Source of the DNA: an uncultured Collinsella sp.
GTDB taxonomy: Bacteria > Actinomycetota > Coriobacteriia > Coriobacteriales > Coriobacteriaceae
Assembly (NCBI GenBank): GCA_958431945.1
Contig: CAUASQ010000023.1
Span: 1 to 15,913, forward strand
Direction of reading: 5' to 3'
Length of the DNA stretch: 15,913 nt
Part shown: positions 6,871-13,727 of the stretch, in pieces
Layout: each line of letters opens with the position of its first letter
Numbering within the stretch: position 1 is the first letter of the stretch
The notes under the pieces: model-generated
Told to the model about the DNA's origin: nothing
The model's database searches: none
The model's input: only the letters and a program-made list of their open reading frames with translations
Program-made: the position numbers and the translations under genes

Positions 6871-6958
6871 CCGAGGCACGGCACCTTGCCCTTCAATCGT
6901 CGGGCATGACCCTTAAGGTCTATGCCCTCCTCTTTCAGGGCAATCTGCCGCACCTCGG
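6871..6958. other. 88-nt symmetric rod-like inverted repeat after aguA
   Basis: From the outside in: CCGAGG (6871-6876)/CCTCGG (6953-6958), CGGCA (6879-6883)/TGCCG (6946-6950), TTGCCC (6886-6891)/GGGCAA (6938-6943), a 10x10-nt internal loop, GGGCAT (6902-6907)/ATGCCC (6922-6927), and GACC/GGTC closing a CTTAA loop. All internal loops are symmetric (2x2, 2x2, 10x10). The TGCCC/GGGCA blocks could instead pair locally into two hairpins with 10-nt loops. It starts 12 nt after the aguA stop. Without a U-tract it is not a standard terminator, though it could protect or end the operon transcript. Confidence 0.7.
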
Positions 6959-7045
6959 AAACCCAGCCGGTCAAGCGGACCGACGTAGCTAGTTACCGCA
7001 TTAGTCATTGGTGCCAACCTTGGCAACAATGCAGGTCGAAAAAAC

Positions 7046-7193
7046 GTCAGCGAAAACCCGCCAGAGCGAGCAAGGTGCCTTGAAACGAGGCGGCATTGAT
7101 CTTTTGATCATGCCGCCGAAGTTGAAAGGCAGATTGCCGCCCTGGCGGGTTTGCAGCGTCGAGCCGTTACGCGGTTTGGTAAAACCGCGTAAC
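7046..7193 (+). repeat. 148-nt structured repeat, copy 2
   Basis: The outer stem is AAACCCGCCAG (7054-7064) with CTGGCGGGTTT (7142-7152). Then GCAA/TTGC, the same GG/GA loop, TGCCT (7076-7080) with AGGCA (7127-7131), and a longer apical hairpin (GGCGGCAT-T-GATC, loop TTTT, GATCATGCCGCC). The invariant 12-bp hairpin is at 7166-7193. Its last base is the final base of the aroF stop codon read on the minus strand. Confidence 0.85.
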
Positions 7194-8224
7194 TAAATAC
7201 GTTCCGCGATCTCGTGGATGAGGTAGTCGGTCTTTTCCCAGCCTAGGCACGGGTCGGTGATCGACTTACCAAAGACACCGCCATCGACCGGCTGGTTGCC
7301 GTCCTCAAGGTAAGACTCGATCATAAAGCCCTTGACCAGCTTGGAGATGGACTCGTTGCGGCGGCAGCTGTCGAGCACCTCCTTGCAAATGCGATACTGC
7401 TCCAACGGACGCTTGCCCGAGTTGTCGTGGTTGCAGTCGATGACCGCTGCCGGATTGGCATAGCCGGCGTGCTCGGTATAGCGCTCGGCCAGACGCTCGA
7501 GGTGCTCGTAGTGGTAGTTGGGGTAGGTGCGACCGTCGAGACCAATGTAGCCACGCATGACGGCGTGTGCGAGTGGGTTGCCGTCGCACTCAACCTCCCA
7601 GTTGCGGAAGATAAAGCTCTGGTGTGCCTGCGCGGCGTAAATGGAGTTGAGCATGACGGTGGTGGAACCGGCAGTGGGATTCTTCATGCCGACGGGTACC
7701 GAAATGCCGCTCGACACCAGGCGATGCTCCTGGTTTTCGACCGAGCGCGCGCCGACGGCAACGTAGCTCAGCAGGTCAACGAGGTATTGGTAGTTGGACG
7801 GATAGAGCATCTCGTCGGCGGTGAAGAAGCCCGTTTCCTCAATAACGCGCAGGTGCATATGGCGGATAGCCTTGACGCCCTCGAGCAGGTCGTCGGGAGC
7901 CTCGGGGTTGGGGTTGTGCAGAAGACCCTTGTAGCCGGTGCCCTTGGTGCGCGGCTTATTGGTGTAGACGCGCGGAATGATGATGAGCTTGTCCTTGACC
8001 TCTTCGGCGGTCTTGGCCAGTCGGTTCATATACTCGAGCACCGAATCCTCGCGGTCGGCAGAGCACGGGCCGATGATGAGCACCTTACGTGCGTCCTCGC
8101 CGGTAAAGACTTTGGCGACCTCGGCGTCAAATGCCTGCTTTTTGGCGGTAAGCTCGGCAGAAAGTGGCATTTCCTCGCGGATCTCCATGGGGATCGGCAG
8201 CCTGCGTTTGAATTCCATGGCCAT
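7193..8224 (-). CDS. aroF: 3-deoxy-7-phosphoheptulonate (DAHP) synthase, class I
   Basis: Condenses phosphoenolpyruvate and erythrose 4-phosphate to DAHP, the entry step of the shikimate pathway. The protein has 343 residues from the ATG at 8222-8224, chosen because GGAGG lies six bases upstream and the sequence begins MAMEFKRRLPIPMEI. The frame stays open to 8521, but that part is non-family sequence crossing the promoter. Visible motifs are GPCSADRED with metal ligand Cys54, RVYTNKPRTKGTGYKGL, GARSVENQEHR, PVGMKNPTAGS and DCNHDNSGK with His266. Glu303 (FMIES) and Asp324 (SITDP) are the other expected metal ligands. It resembles AroF/G/H of E. coli in type and length; which feedback inhibitor it responds to cannot be read here. 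It is monocistronic, with its own promoter at 8280-8308. Confidence 0.95.
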   Translation of the reverse strand: MAMEFKRRLPIPMEIREEMPLSAELTAKKQAFDAEVAKVFTGEDARKVLIIGPCSADREDSVLEYMNRLAKTAEEVKDKLIIIPRVYTNKPRTKGTGYKGLLHNPNPEAPDDLLEGVKAIRHMHLRVIEETGFFTADEMLYPSNYQYLVDLLSYVAVGARSVENQEHRLVSSGISVPVGMKNPTAGSTTVMLNSIYAAQAHQSFIFRNWEVECDGNPLAHAVMRGYIGLDGRTYPNYHYEHLERLAERYTEHAGYANPAAVIDCNHDNSGKRPLEQYRICKEVLDSCRRNESISKLVKGFMIESYLEDGNQPVDGGVFGKSITDPCLGWEKTDYLIHEIAERI

Positions 8225-8279
8225 GCGGGGCCTCCTCAATCTATAGAAAGAGCAAAAAGCGTATTGTCGAATGCACGGC

Positions 8280-8308
8280 ATTATCCGCTGTCGCACGCTA
8301 AAGTGCAA
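8280..8308 (-). promoter_or_regulatory. aroF promoter
   Basis: On the minus strand, TTGCAC (8308-8303) and GATAAT (8285-8280) are separated by exactly 17 bp, close to the sigma70 consensus. Transcription should start near 8273, giving a leader of about 50 nt. The -35 box is part of a small dyad, GCAC-tttagc-GTGC, that could bind a repressor. Confidence 0.7.
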
Positions 8309-8322
8309 GCCCTCGTCACCCC

Positions 8323-8363
8323 AAAACCTGCCAAAAAGGGACAGGTTTATTTTGGCAGGTTTT
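8323..8363. repeat. Perfect 14-bp inverted repeat upstream of aroF
   Basis: AAAACCTGCCAAAA (8323-8336) and TTTTGGCAGGTTTT (8350-8363) are exact reverse complements with a 13-nt spacer that itself contains ACAGGTTT. It lies just upstream of the aroF promoter, so it may be an operator, a terminator remnant or a palindromic repeat. The symmetric A/T flanks would give a stem with a U-run on either strand. Confidence 0.6.
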
Positions 8364-8448
8364 ATCTGGGTAAACGTTGGCGAATGCCGGGAGGGAGCGG
8401 CGCCGCGCGGGACCCTAAGGCTGTTGTCAGTTCCCCAGGAAATACCAT

Positions 8449-8679
8449 GTGGGCAAAAAATGCCAAATATGAGTACGGTTGCTATCTTAGTAGCATATTG
8501 CCTTCGCAAAATAATAGACATAACAGCAAAATATGTTTATTAACGCAAACACATATAAGTCCGCTATAGGGCTGTTTGATCAATTTAGGGACGCGTGTAA
8601 GCCGTGAAAACGGCATTTGGGGCTGTTTTGGCTGTTACTAAAAAGGTAACAGTACTCATATTTGCCCTTTTTTGCCCAC
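8449..8679. repeat. 231-bp element with 28-bp terminal inverted repeats (MITE-like)
   Basis: The left end (8449-8476) starts GTGGGCAAAAAA and ends AAATATGAGTAC. The right end (8652-8679) is its reverse complement with 26 of 28 positions matching. Immediately inside each end is a small hairpin with different sequence but retained pairing: TGCTA/TAGCA on the left, and TGTTAC/GTAACA, seven pairs with its flanking base, on the right. The interior is AT-rich and has no transposase. I see no target-site duplication, so it may be a miniature element or two inverted copies of one regulatory unit. Confidence 0.55.
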
Positions 8680-8738
8680 GGGGCCTCGAAGGGGCTGCCA
8701 ATCAGGTTCCAGGGGAGGTGGTTCGAGGGCCGCAGAGC

Positions 8739-8777
8739 AAAAAAACGGGGGCGCAGGTTGTCCTGCGCCCCCGTTTT
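8739..8777 (-). terminator. Intrinsic terminator of the MarR-ABC operon
   Basis: A 16-bp perfect stem (8742-8757 with 8762-8777; core ACGGGGGCGCAGG) with loop TTGT. Read on the minus strand it ends in seven consecutive Us (8745-8739), 30 nt past the last stop. On the plus strand it is followed by only a short T-run. Confidence 0.92.
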
Positions 8778-8807
8778 CTGGGCATTGCGGTTGTTTGCCG
8801 CCGGTTG

Positions 8808-10664
8808 TTACGCCGCCTCGTCGAACTGCGAGTTGTACAGGTCGGCGTAGAAGCCGCCTTGGGCGAGTAACTCGTCGTGCGTGCCCTTCTCGACGATGTC
8901 GCCGTCGCGAATTACCAAGATCACGTCGGCGTTGCGGATCGTGGACAGGCGGTGCGCGATGACAAAGCTGGTACGGCCCTGCATCAGCGCATCCATGGCG
9001 CGCTGAATAAGCTCCTCGGTGCGGGTGTCGACGTTGGAAGTCGCCTCGTCCAGAATCAGCGCCGGGCGGTCGGCCAAAATGGCACGGGCGATGGTCACGA
9101 GCTGGCGCTGACCCTGCGACAGGTTAGTGCCCTCCTCGTTAATCATAAAGTCATAACCGCCGGCAAGCGTATGGATAAAGTGGTCGCAACGTGCGGCGCG
9201 CGCGGCGGCTTCGACCTCGGCATCGCTCGCATCGGGGCGTCCGTAGCGGATGTTCTCGCGGATGGTGCCGTTAAACAGCCAGGTATCCTGCAGCACCATG
9301 GCAAACTCGCCGCGCAGCGCCGCGCGGTCCCAGTCGCGCACGTCGACGCCCTCGACACGCAGCGAACCGCCGTCCACATCGTAGAAGCGCTGCAGCAGCT
9401 TGATGAGCGTGGTCTTGCCGGCGCCGGTGGGGCCGACGATGGCGATGGTCTGGCCGGGCTGCGCCTCGCAGCTAAAGTCGTGGATGATGGTCTTGTCGGG
9501 CGTATAGCCAAACTTGACGTGATCAAACTCCACATGGCCGGGGCGCTTTTCGGGAATCTGCGCGTCGGCTTTCTGCTCCTCCTCGGGCGCGGCCAGGAAC
9601 TCAAAGACGCGCTCGGTGGCGGCTGCCATCGACTGCATCGTGTTGCTCACGTTGCCCAGCTGCTGCACGGGTTGCGTAAAGTTGCGAACGTACTGGATAA
9701 AGCTTTGGATGTCGCCGGGCGTGGCATTGCCGGTCAGCGCGAGCTGCGCGCCCACCACGACGACGCCCACGTAGCCCATGTTGCCCACCAAACTCATGAG
9801 CGGCATCATCAGGCCCGACAGGAACTGCGAGCGCCAGCCACTAATAAAGAGGCGGTCGTTTTGACGGTCGAACTCCTCGATTGAGGCCTCGGCGCGGTCG
9901 AACACTTGAATGACGTTCTGGCCGGCAAAGTCCTCCTCGATGATGCCGTTGACGGCGCCCAGGACTTGCTGTTGCTCGCGGAAGTACGGCTGCGAGAAGT
10001 GAATCATCACGGTCAGGATAATCGCGGCGGCCGGCAGCGTGAGCACGGTGACGCCGGTAAGCGGCAGGCTGATCGAAAGCATCATGACGAGCACGCCGAT
10101 AATCTGCGTCACCGACGTGATGAGCTGCGTCACGCTCTGGTTGAGCGACTGGCCCAGCGTATCGACGTCGTTGGTGATGCGGCTGAGCACATCGCCCTTG
10201 CTGTGGCCGTTGAAGTAACTCATCGGAACGACAGCGATCTTGGCGGCGATCTCCTTGCGCATGCGATAGCAGATCTTTTGCGTGACGCCGGTCATGAGCC
10301 AGCCTTGGATCAGGCTGCAGACAGAGCTCGCCAGATACAGACAGAGCAAAAAGCCGAGCGTCTTGGCGATCCAGACAAAGTCGACATCGCCGGTGCCGTT
10401 GACCTTGGCAACCAAGCCCTCGAACAGTTTGGTGGTAACCTGGCCGAGCACCTTGGGCCCCACAATGTTAAAGATGACCGAGCACACGGCAAAGGCGACG
10501 GCGGCAAACACGGCAATCTTGTGCTGGCCGATATAGCCGAGCAGCTGCCTCATGGTGCCCTTAAAGTCCTTGGCCTTTTCGCCACGGCGCATGCCACCCA
10601 TGCGGCCCATGGGACCACGCTGGCGGGTGGGCTTGGGAATCTGAGTCTTGGTCTCGTCTGCCAT
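8808..10664 (-). CDS. ABC exporter half-transporter with canonical ATPase site
   Basis: A 618-residue type IV (MDR-type) exporter: a basic cytoplasmic start (GPMGRMGGMRRGEK), a six-helix membrane domain to about residue 330, then a nucleotide-binding domain. Motifs: Walker A GPTGAGKTT (411-419), Q-loop Gln459, signature LSQGQ (515-519), Walker B ALILDE with catalytic Glu540, and switch His571. The signature deviates from LSGGQ. In heterodimeric exporters (TM287/288, LmrCD, BmrCD) the subunit with the catalytic Glu carries the altered signature, exactly as here. It overlaps the preceding gene by one base (TAATG), with the ribosome-binding site inside that gene's last codons, so the subunits are probably translationally coupled. 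It likely exports drugs or hydrophobic compounds; the substrate is unknown. Confidence 0.94.
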   Translation of the reverse strand: MADETKTQIPKPTRQRGPMGRMGGMRRGEKAKDFKGTMRQLLGYIGQHKIAVFAAVAFAVCSVIFNIVGPKVLGQVTTKLFEGLVAKVNGTGDVDFVWIAKTLGFLLCLYLASSVCSLIQGWLMTGVTQKICYRMRKEIAAKIAVVPMSYFNGHSKGDVLSRITNDVDTLGQSLNQSVTQLITSVTQIIGVLVMMLSISLPLTGVTVLTLPAAAIILTVMIHFSQPYFREQQQVLGAVNGIIEEDFAGQNVIQVFDRAEASIEEFDRQNDRLFISGWRSQFLSGLMMPLMSLVGNMGYVGVVVVGAQLALTGNATPGDIQSFIQYVRNFTQPVQQLGNVSNTMQSMAAATERVFEFLAAPEEEQKADAQIPEKRPGHVEFDHVKFGYTPDKTIIHDFSCEAQPGQTIAIVGPTGAGKTTLIKLLQRFYDVDGGSLRVEGVDVRDWDRAALRGEFAMVLQDTWLFNGTIRENIRYGRPDASDAEVEAAARAARCDHFIHTLAGGYDFMINEEGTNLSQGQRQLVTIARAILADRPALILDEATSNVDTRTEELIQRAMDALMQGRTSFVIAHRLSTIRNADVILVIRDGDIVEKGTHDELLAQGGFYADLYNSQFDEAA

Positions 10665-13030
10665 TAGCGCTCGCCTCCTTCCATGACGGCTGCAATTTCT
10701 TCTTGGGTAAGCCCCAGCTCCTCGGCGGAAAGCTGCGACTGTGCGATCTCTAGGTACGCCGGGCAGCTGCGCAGTAGCTCCTCGTGTGTGCCGGTGCCCA
10801 CTACGTGGCCGTCGTCGAGCACGATGATCTGGTCGGCGTGCATGATGGTCGCGATGCGCTGGGCCACGACCACGAGTGCGGCGTCGGTGACGTTTTTGGC
10901 AAGCTCTTCGCGCAGGCGCGCGTCGGTCTTGTAGTCGAGGGCACTAAACGAGTCATCGAAAACCACAACCTCGGGCTTTTTGGCCAATGCGCGGGCGATG
11001 GCCAAGCGCTGGCGCTGACCACCCGAGACATTGGAGCCACCCTGGCTGATGGGGGAGTCGTAGCCGCCCTCGCGCTCGGCGATAAAGTCCTCGGCCTGTG
11101 AGATGCGCGCGGCTTGGCGCATGTCATCATCGCTTACCATGTCGCCGGCAAACTTAAGGTTGCTCTCGACAGTGCCCGAGAACAGGCGACCCTGCTGCGG
11201 GATGTAACCAATGCGGCGGCGCAGCTCGGAAAGGGTCATGTCGCGCACGTCGATGCCGTCGAGCGAAATGCTGCCGCCCGTGACGTCGTACAAGCGTGGA
11301 ATCAGCTGCACGAGCGTGGACTTGCCCGAGCCCGTGGAGCCAATGATGCCGAGCATCTGACCGGCATGCGTGGTGAAGTTCACGCCGCTGATGACATCGG
11401 CGCGGGCATCGGGGTACTGGAAGCTCACGTCGCGGAAGGTGAGCTCACCGCGCGGCGCGCTGGCTGCGGGCAGTTTGGGCGAGGCAGGGTCGTTGATGCT
11501 CGTGGGGCAGGTGATGACCTCATCTACGCGCTCGGCTGCGACCTCGGCACGGGGCAGGATGACCGAAACCATGGTGAGGATCATAAACGCCATGACGATC
11601 TGCATAGTGTAGGAGATGAACGCCATCATGTTGCCGACCTGCATCACGCCGTCGGACACGCCCTGCGCGCCAAACCAGACGATAAGCACGGTGATGCAGT
11701 TCATGACGAGCATCATGAGCGGCATCATGAAGCTCATGGCGCGGTTGGTGTAGAGCTGCGTGGTCATCAGGTCGAACGAAGCCTTGTCAAAACGCTCGAG
11801 CTCATGCTCCTCACGGTTGAACGAGCGGATGGGCATAAGGCCGTCGAGCAGCTCGCGGGCGGTAAGGTTCACGCGGTCCACAAAGCTCTGCATCTTTTTG
11901 AACTTGGGCATGGTGAGGCCCATGAGCACGCCGACAACGGCCGAAACCGCGATGATGGCCACGGCGATGGTCCACTCCAGGCCGGTGTGGTTGGCCAGGA
12001 CGCGCATGACGGCGACGATGCCCATGACGGGGGCCATCAGGCACATGCGGATAAACAGGGTTGCGGCCATCTGAATCTGCTGAATGTCGTTGGTGCAGCG
12101 GGTGATGAGCGAGGCCTGGCTAAACTTGCCCACCTCGGCCGGCGAGAAGTGCATAACCTTGTTGAAGGTCTCGCGGCGCAGGTCGCGGGCGATGGAGCAG
12201 GCGGTGCGCGAAGCCACGGCACCGGTCAGGATGGTGGCGACGAGCGACACCAGGCACAGACCAAACATCGTGGTCGCCATGCGGCCCAGGTAGGCGTTCT
12301 GCACGTCGGCGGGGTCGATGCCCTGCGCCCTGTACTCGTCTTGCACATAGCTCGCGGCGCGTTGGGTCACGATGGAGCCCGACATGGAGCCCATTTTGTC
12401 CGCCATTTGGTTGGCGCCCTCGATGAGCTTACCCTGGTCGATTAGGTCGCCTTCAACGCCCAGGCGCAGGCTCTTCATAGTGATCTTACCGCCGTCGGCA
12501 TCAATCTGCTTTTGCATGTTCTGCGCCGCCGCGGCCTTCTGCTGCATCTCGGCGAGCTGCTCGGGCGTCATCGCTGCCATTTGCTCGGGGGTGGGCATGG
12601 CCTGGGCAGCGTTGTCGTCTTTCTCGCTGGACGAGCCCATCATGTCGCCCATGGAGTCGGCGTCGATGCCCTTGCCGAGTGAAAGAACGACGGTCTCGGG
12701 CAGGCTCATAATGTCGGCAATCTTGCCTCCATCGGCACGCTCTTCCTCGGTGCCCATGTACGTTCGAATGCCGTTATTGTCCGCCTTGCTAAACACGGCC
12801 TCCACGGCCTTGGCGTCCTTGGAGCTCATGAAGAGTTCGAGGTCGTCGAGCGATTCGGCGCGAATGGTGTCGGGCACGGGCGAGGCGATGCCGCCTTGCT
12901 GCACGCCCACGTCGACGATGTCGCTCATATAGGTAGGCAGCGCCAGATCGGCGTTGCAGCTGATTACGATAAGTACGATAGCTGCGAACAGTGCCAGGAT
13001 ATGTTTTTTAAAGAGCTTGAGAATCCTCAC
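10664..13030 (-). CDS. ABC exporter half-transporter, degenerate site, with large external insertion
   Basis: A 788-residue partner of the downstream half-transporter. The first helix is at about 8-33 and the second at about 250-272. The ~215 residues between them are hydrophilic, contain a Met/Gln/Ala-rich helical stretch near 145-175, and should lie outside the membrane. BmrD-type subunits also carry an extracellular domain in this position. Nucleotide-binding motifs: Walker A GSTGSGKST (564-572), canonical signature VSGGQ (668-672), Walker B VVVFDD with Asp693 replacing the catalytic Glu, and Gln724 replacing the switch His (VVAQRIATI). These substitutions mark the degenerate site of a heterodimer. 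The start is GTG at 13030, overlapping the MarR stop as GTGA; upstream on the minus strand is the purine-rich site AAGGAGAG. Confidence 0.94.
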   Translation of the reverse strand: MRILKLFKKHILALFAAIVLIVISCNADLALPTYMSDIVDVGVQQGGIASPVPDTIRAESLDDLELFMSSKDAKAVEAVFSKADNNGIRTYMGTEEERADGGKIADIMSLPETVVLSLGKGIDADSMGDMMGSSSEKDDNAAQAMPTPEQMAAMTPEQLAEMQQKAAAAQNMQKQIDADGGKITMKSLRLGVEGDLIDQGKLIEGANQMADKMGSMSGSIVTQRAASYVQDEYRAQGIDPADVQNAYLGRMATTMFGLCLVSLVATILTGAVASRTACSIARDLRRETFNKVMHFSPAEVGKFSQASLITRCTNDIQQIQMAATLFIRMCLMAPVMGIVAVMRVLANHTGLEWTIAVAIIAVSAVVGVLMGLTMPKFKKMQSFVDRVNLTARELLDGLMPIRSFNREEHELERFDKASFDLMTTQLYTNRAMSFMMPLMMLVMNCITVLIVWFGAQGVSDGVMQVGNMMAFISYTMQIVMAFMILTMVSVILPRAEVAAERVDEVITCPTSINDPASPKLPAASAPRGELTFRDVSFQYPDARADVISGVNFTTHAGQMLGIIGSTGSGKSTLVQLIPRLYDVTGGSISLDGIDVRDMTLSELRRRIGYIPQQGRLFSGTVESNLKFAGDMVSDDDMRQAARISQAEDFIAEREGGYDSPISQGGSNVSGGQRQRLAIARALAKKPEVVVFDDSFSALDYKTDARLREELAKNVTDAALVVVAQRIATIMHADQIIVLDDGHVVGTGTHEELLRSCPAYLEIAQSQLSAEELGLTQEEIAAVMEGGER

Positions 13031-13476
13031 TCGGCATCTCTCCTTTCTTGGTTGCGGTCGATAATTTCGTTGGCACGTCTTAGAAGGCGCACCATCTCTT
13101 GGGTATCTGTTTCGCCGAACTGCTCGAGGAAGGCCGCGGTGCGGTCCTCGAATTCCCGACGCTTGATTTCGAGATCATGGAATCCCTTGTCGGTCACCGT
13201 GACGTGTACGCGACGACGGTCGGTCTTTGAGTGCTCGCGCTCGACCCAGCCCTTGGCCTCGAGGGCGCGTAAGATATTGGCGATGCGGGCACTCGAGACC
13301 CAGGCGCGATCTGCGAGTTCGCTTGGCGTGAGCGAACCGCCAGCGAGCATGAGGGCGCGCATGACGGCCATCTCGCCGCCGAGGGCTTTGTCCGCAAAAC
13401 GCGAAATGCGCTGATGCATGCTGCCGAACTCGGTAAGGAGCTGACGCCCAAGCTCACGGAAATCGGTATCTTCCAC
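13027..13476 (-). CDS. MarR-family transcriptional regulator
   Basis: A 149-residue winged-helix protein. The DNA-binding region is at about 45-115: LTPSELADRAWVSSARIANI, then ALEAKGWVEREHSKTDRRRV with the typical wing DRRRVHVTVTDKG. Helical ends (FRELGRQLLTEF and the C-terminal FLEQFGETD onward) form the usual dimer interface. The start is a GTG at 13476 preceded by AGGGG. It is the first gene of a three-gene operon with the heterodimeric exporter, overlapping the next gene by four bases. MarR proteins in this arrangement normally repress their own operon and release DNA when an exported compound binds. The 15-bp inverted repeat over its start supports autoregulation. Confidence 0.92.
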   Translation of the reverse strand: MEDTDFRELGRQLLTEFGSMHQRISRFADKALGGEMAVMRALMLAGGSLTPSELADRAWVSSARIANILRALEAKGWVEREHSKTDRRRVHVTVTDKGFHDLEIKRREFEDRTAAFLEQFGETDTQEMVRLLRRANEIIDRNQERRDAE

Positions 13477-13516
13477 CGAAAACCCCTAACACTAGAAACT
13501 ATTTTCGGTGGAAGAT
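13468..13516. promoter_or_regulatory. MarR operator: perfect 15-bp inverted repeat
   Basis: ATCTTCCACCGAAAA (13468-13482) and TTTTCGGTGGAAGAT (13502-13516) are exact reverse complements separated by 19 bp. One arm contains the GTG start codon of the MarR gene; the other lies at the predicted transcription start. Binding would block initiation of the operon. Confidence 0.75.
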
Positions 13517-13522
13517 GATACC

Positions 13523-13551
13523 CCCATACGCGGGCCTCATACAGTAGGCAA
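13523..13551 (-). promoter_or_regulatory. Candidate promoter of the MarR-ABC operon
   Basis: On the minus strand, TTGCCT (13551-13546) and TATGGG (13528-13523) are 17 bp apart. Transcription would start near 13516, at the edge of the inverted repeat, which fits autorepression. The -10 box is imperfect. Confidence 0.4.
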
Positions 13552-13661
13552 TATTAAGAGCTCATTAAGACTTAAAATCATTCAATTGCTAAAGCGTTTC
13601 AAAGAACTATCATGCCCGCGGTTAGGCGAGGGGTTGTCACCACCATGACGACTGGGACTCA

Positions 13662-13667
13662 TATAAT
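13662..13667 (+). promoter_or_regulatory. -10 box upstream of the SDR gene
   Basis: A perfect TATAAT sits 61 nt before the SDR start. The best -35-like hexamer, TTGTCA at 13634, is 22 bp away, which is too far, so an activator may be needed or the -35 may be poor. Confidence 0.4.
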
Positions 13668-13681
13668 CGCCACGTGCGATG

Positions 13682-13725
13682 CTCCAACTTCCCGCAAGGA
13701 GACACCTGAATCAAGGGGGTTGGAG
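13682..13725 (+). promoter_or_regulatory. Leader hairpin sequestering the SDR ribosome-binding site
   Basis: CTCCAACTTCC (13682-13692) can pair with GGGGGTTGGAG (13715-13725) over 11 bp, including two G-U pairs. The GGAG just before the ATG at 13728 is part of the stem. The 22-nt loop contains a second, exposed AAGGAG with no start codon after it. An RNA thermometer or other translational control is possible. Confidence 0.45.
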
Positions 13726-13727
13726 TC

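Larger units (their letters stand above)
8225..8807. other. 583-nt gene-free region
   Basis: Lies between the aroF start and the stop of the ABC exporter gene. It holds the aroF promoter, a 14-bp inverted repeat (8323-8363), a 231-bp element with terminal inverted repeats (8449-8679) and a bidirectional-type terminator (8739-8777). The middle (8477-8651) is AT-rich, unlike the flanking DNA. No reading frame here has a convincing start or protein-like composition. Confidence 0.7.

Noticed and set aside
5581..6879. 432-codon minus-strand frame opposite aguA
   Set aside because: Composition is typical of antisense to GC-biased codons, and aguA is complete with all catalytic residues.
8225..8521. 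In-frame N-terminal extension of DAHP synthase
   Set aside because: It crosses the promoter and inverted repeats, has no family similarity, and an ideal GGAGG precedes the ATG at 8224.
7427..8569. 380-codon plus-strand frame opposite aroF
   Set aside because: Antisense shadow of DAHP synthase that runs on through the promoter region.
11114..12445. 443-codon plus-strand frame opposite the large ABC subunit
   Set aside because: His/Asp/Gly/Ala-rich low-complexity translation with no ribosome-binding site; a shadow of the real gene.
13508..13648. 46-codon plus-strand frame starting with GTG in the distal arm of the MarR operator
   Set aside because: It starts GTG-GAA-GAT only because the arm is an inverted copy of the MarR start; it has no protein-like features.
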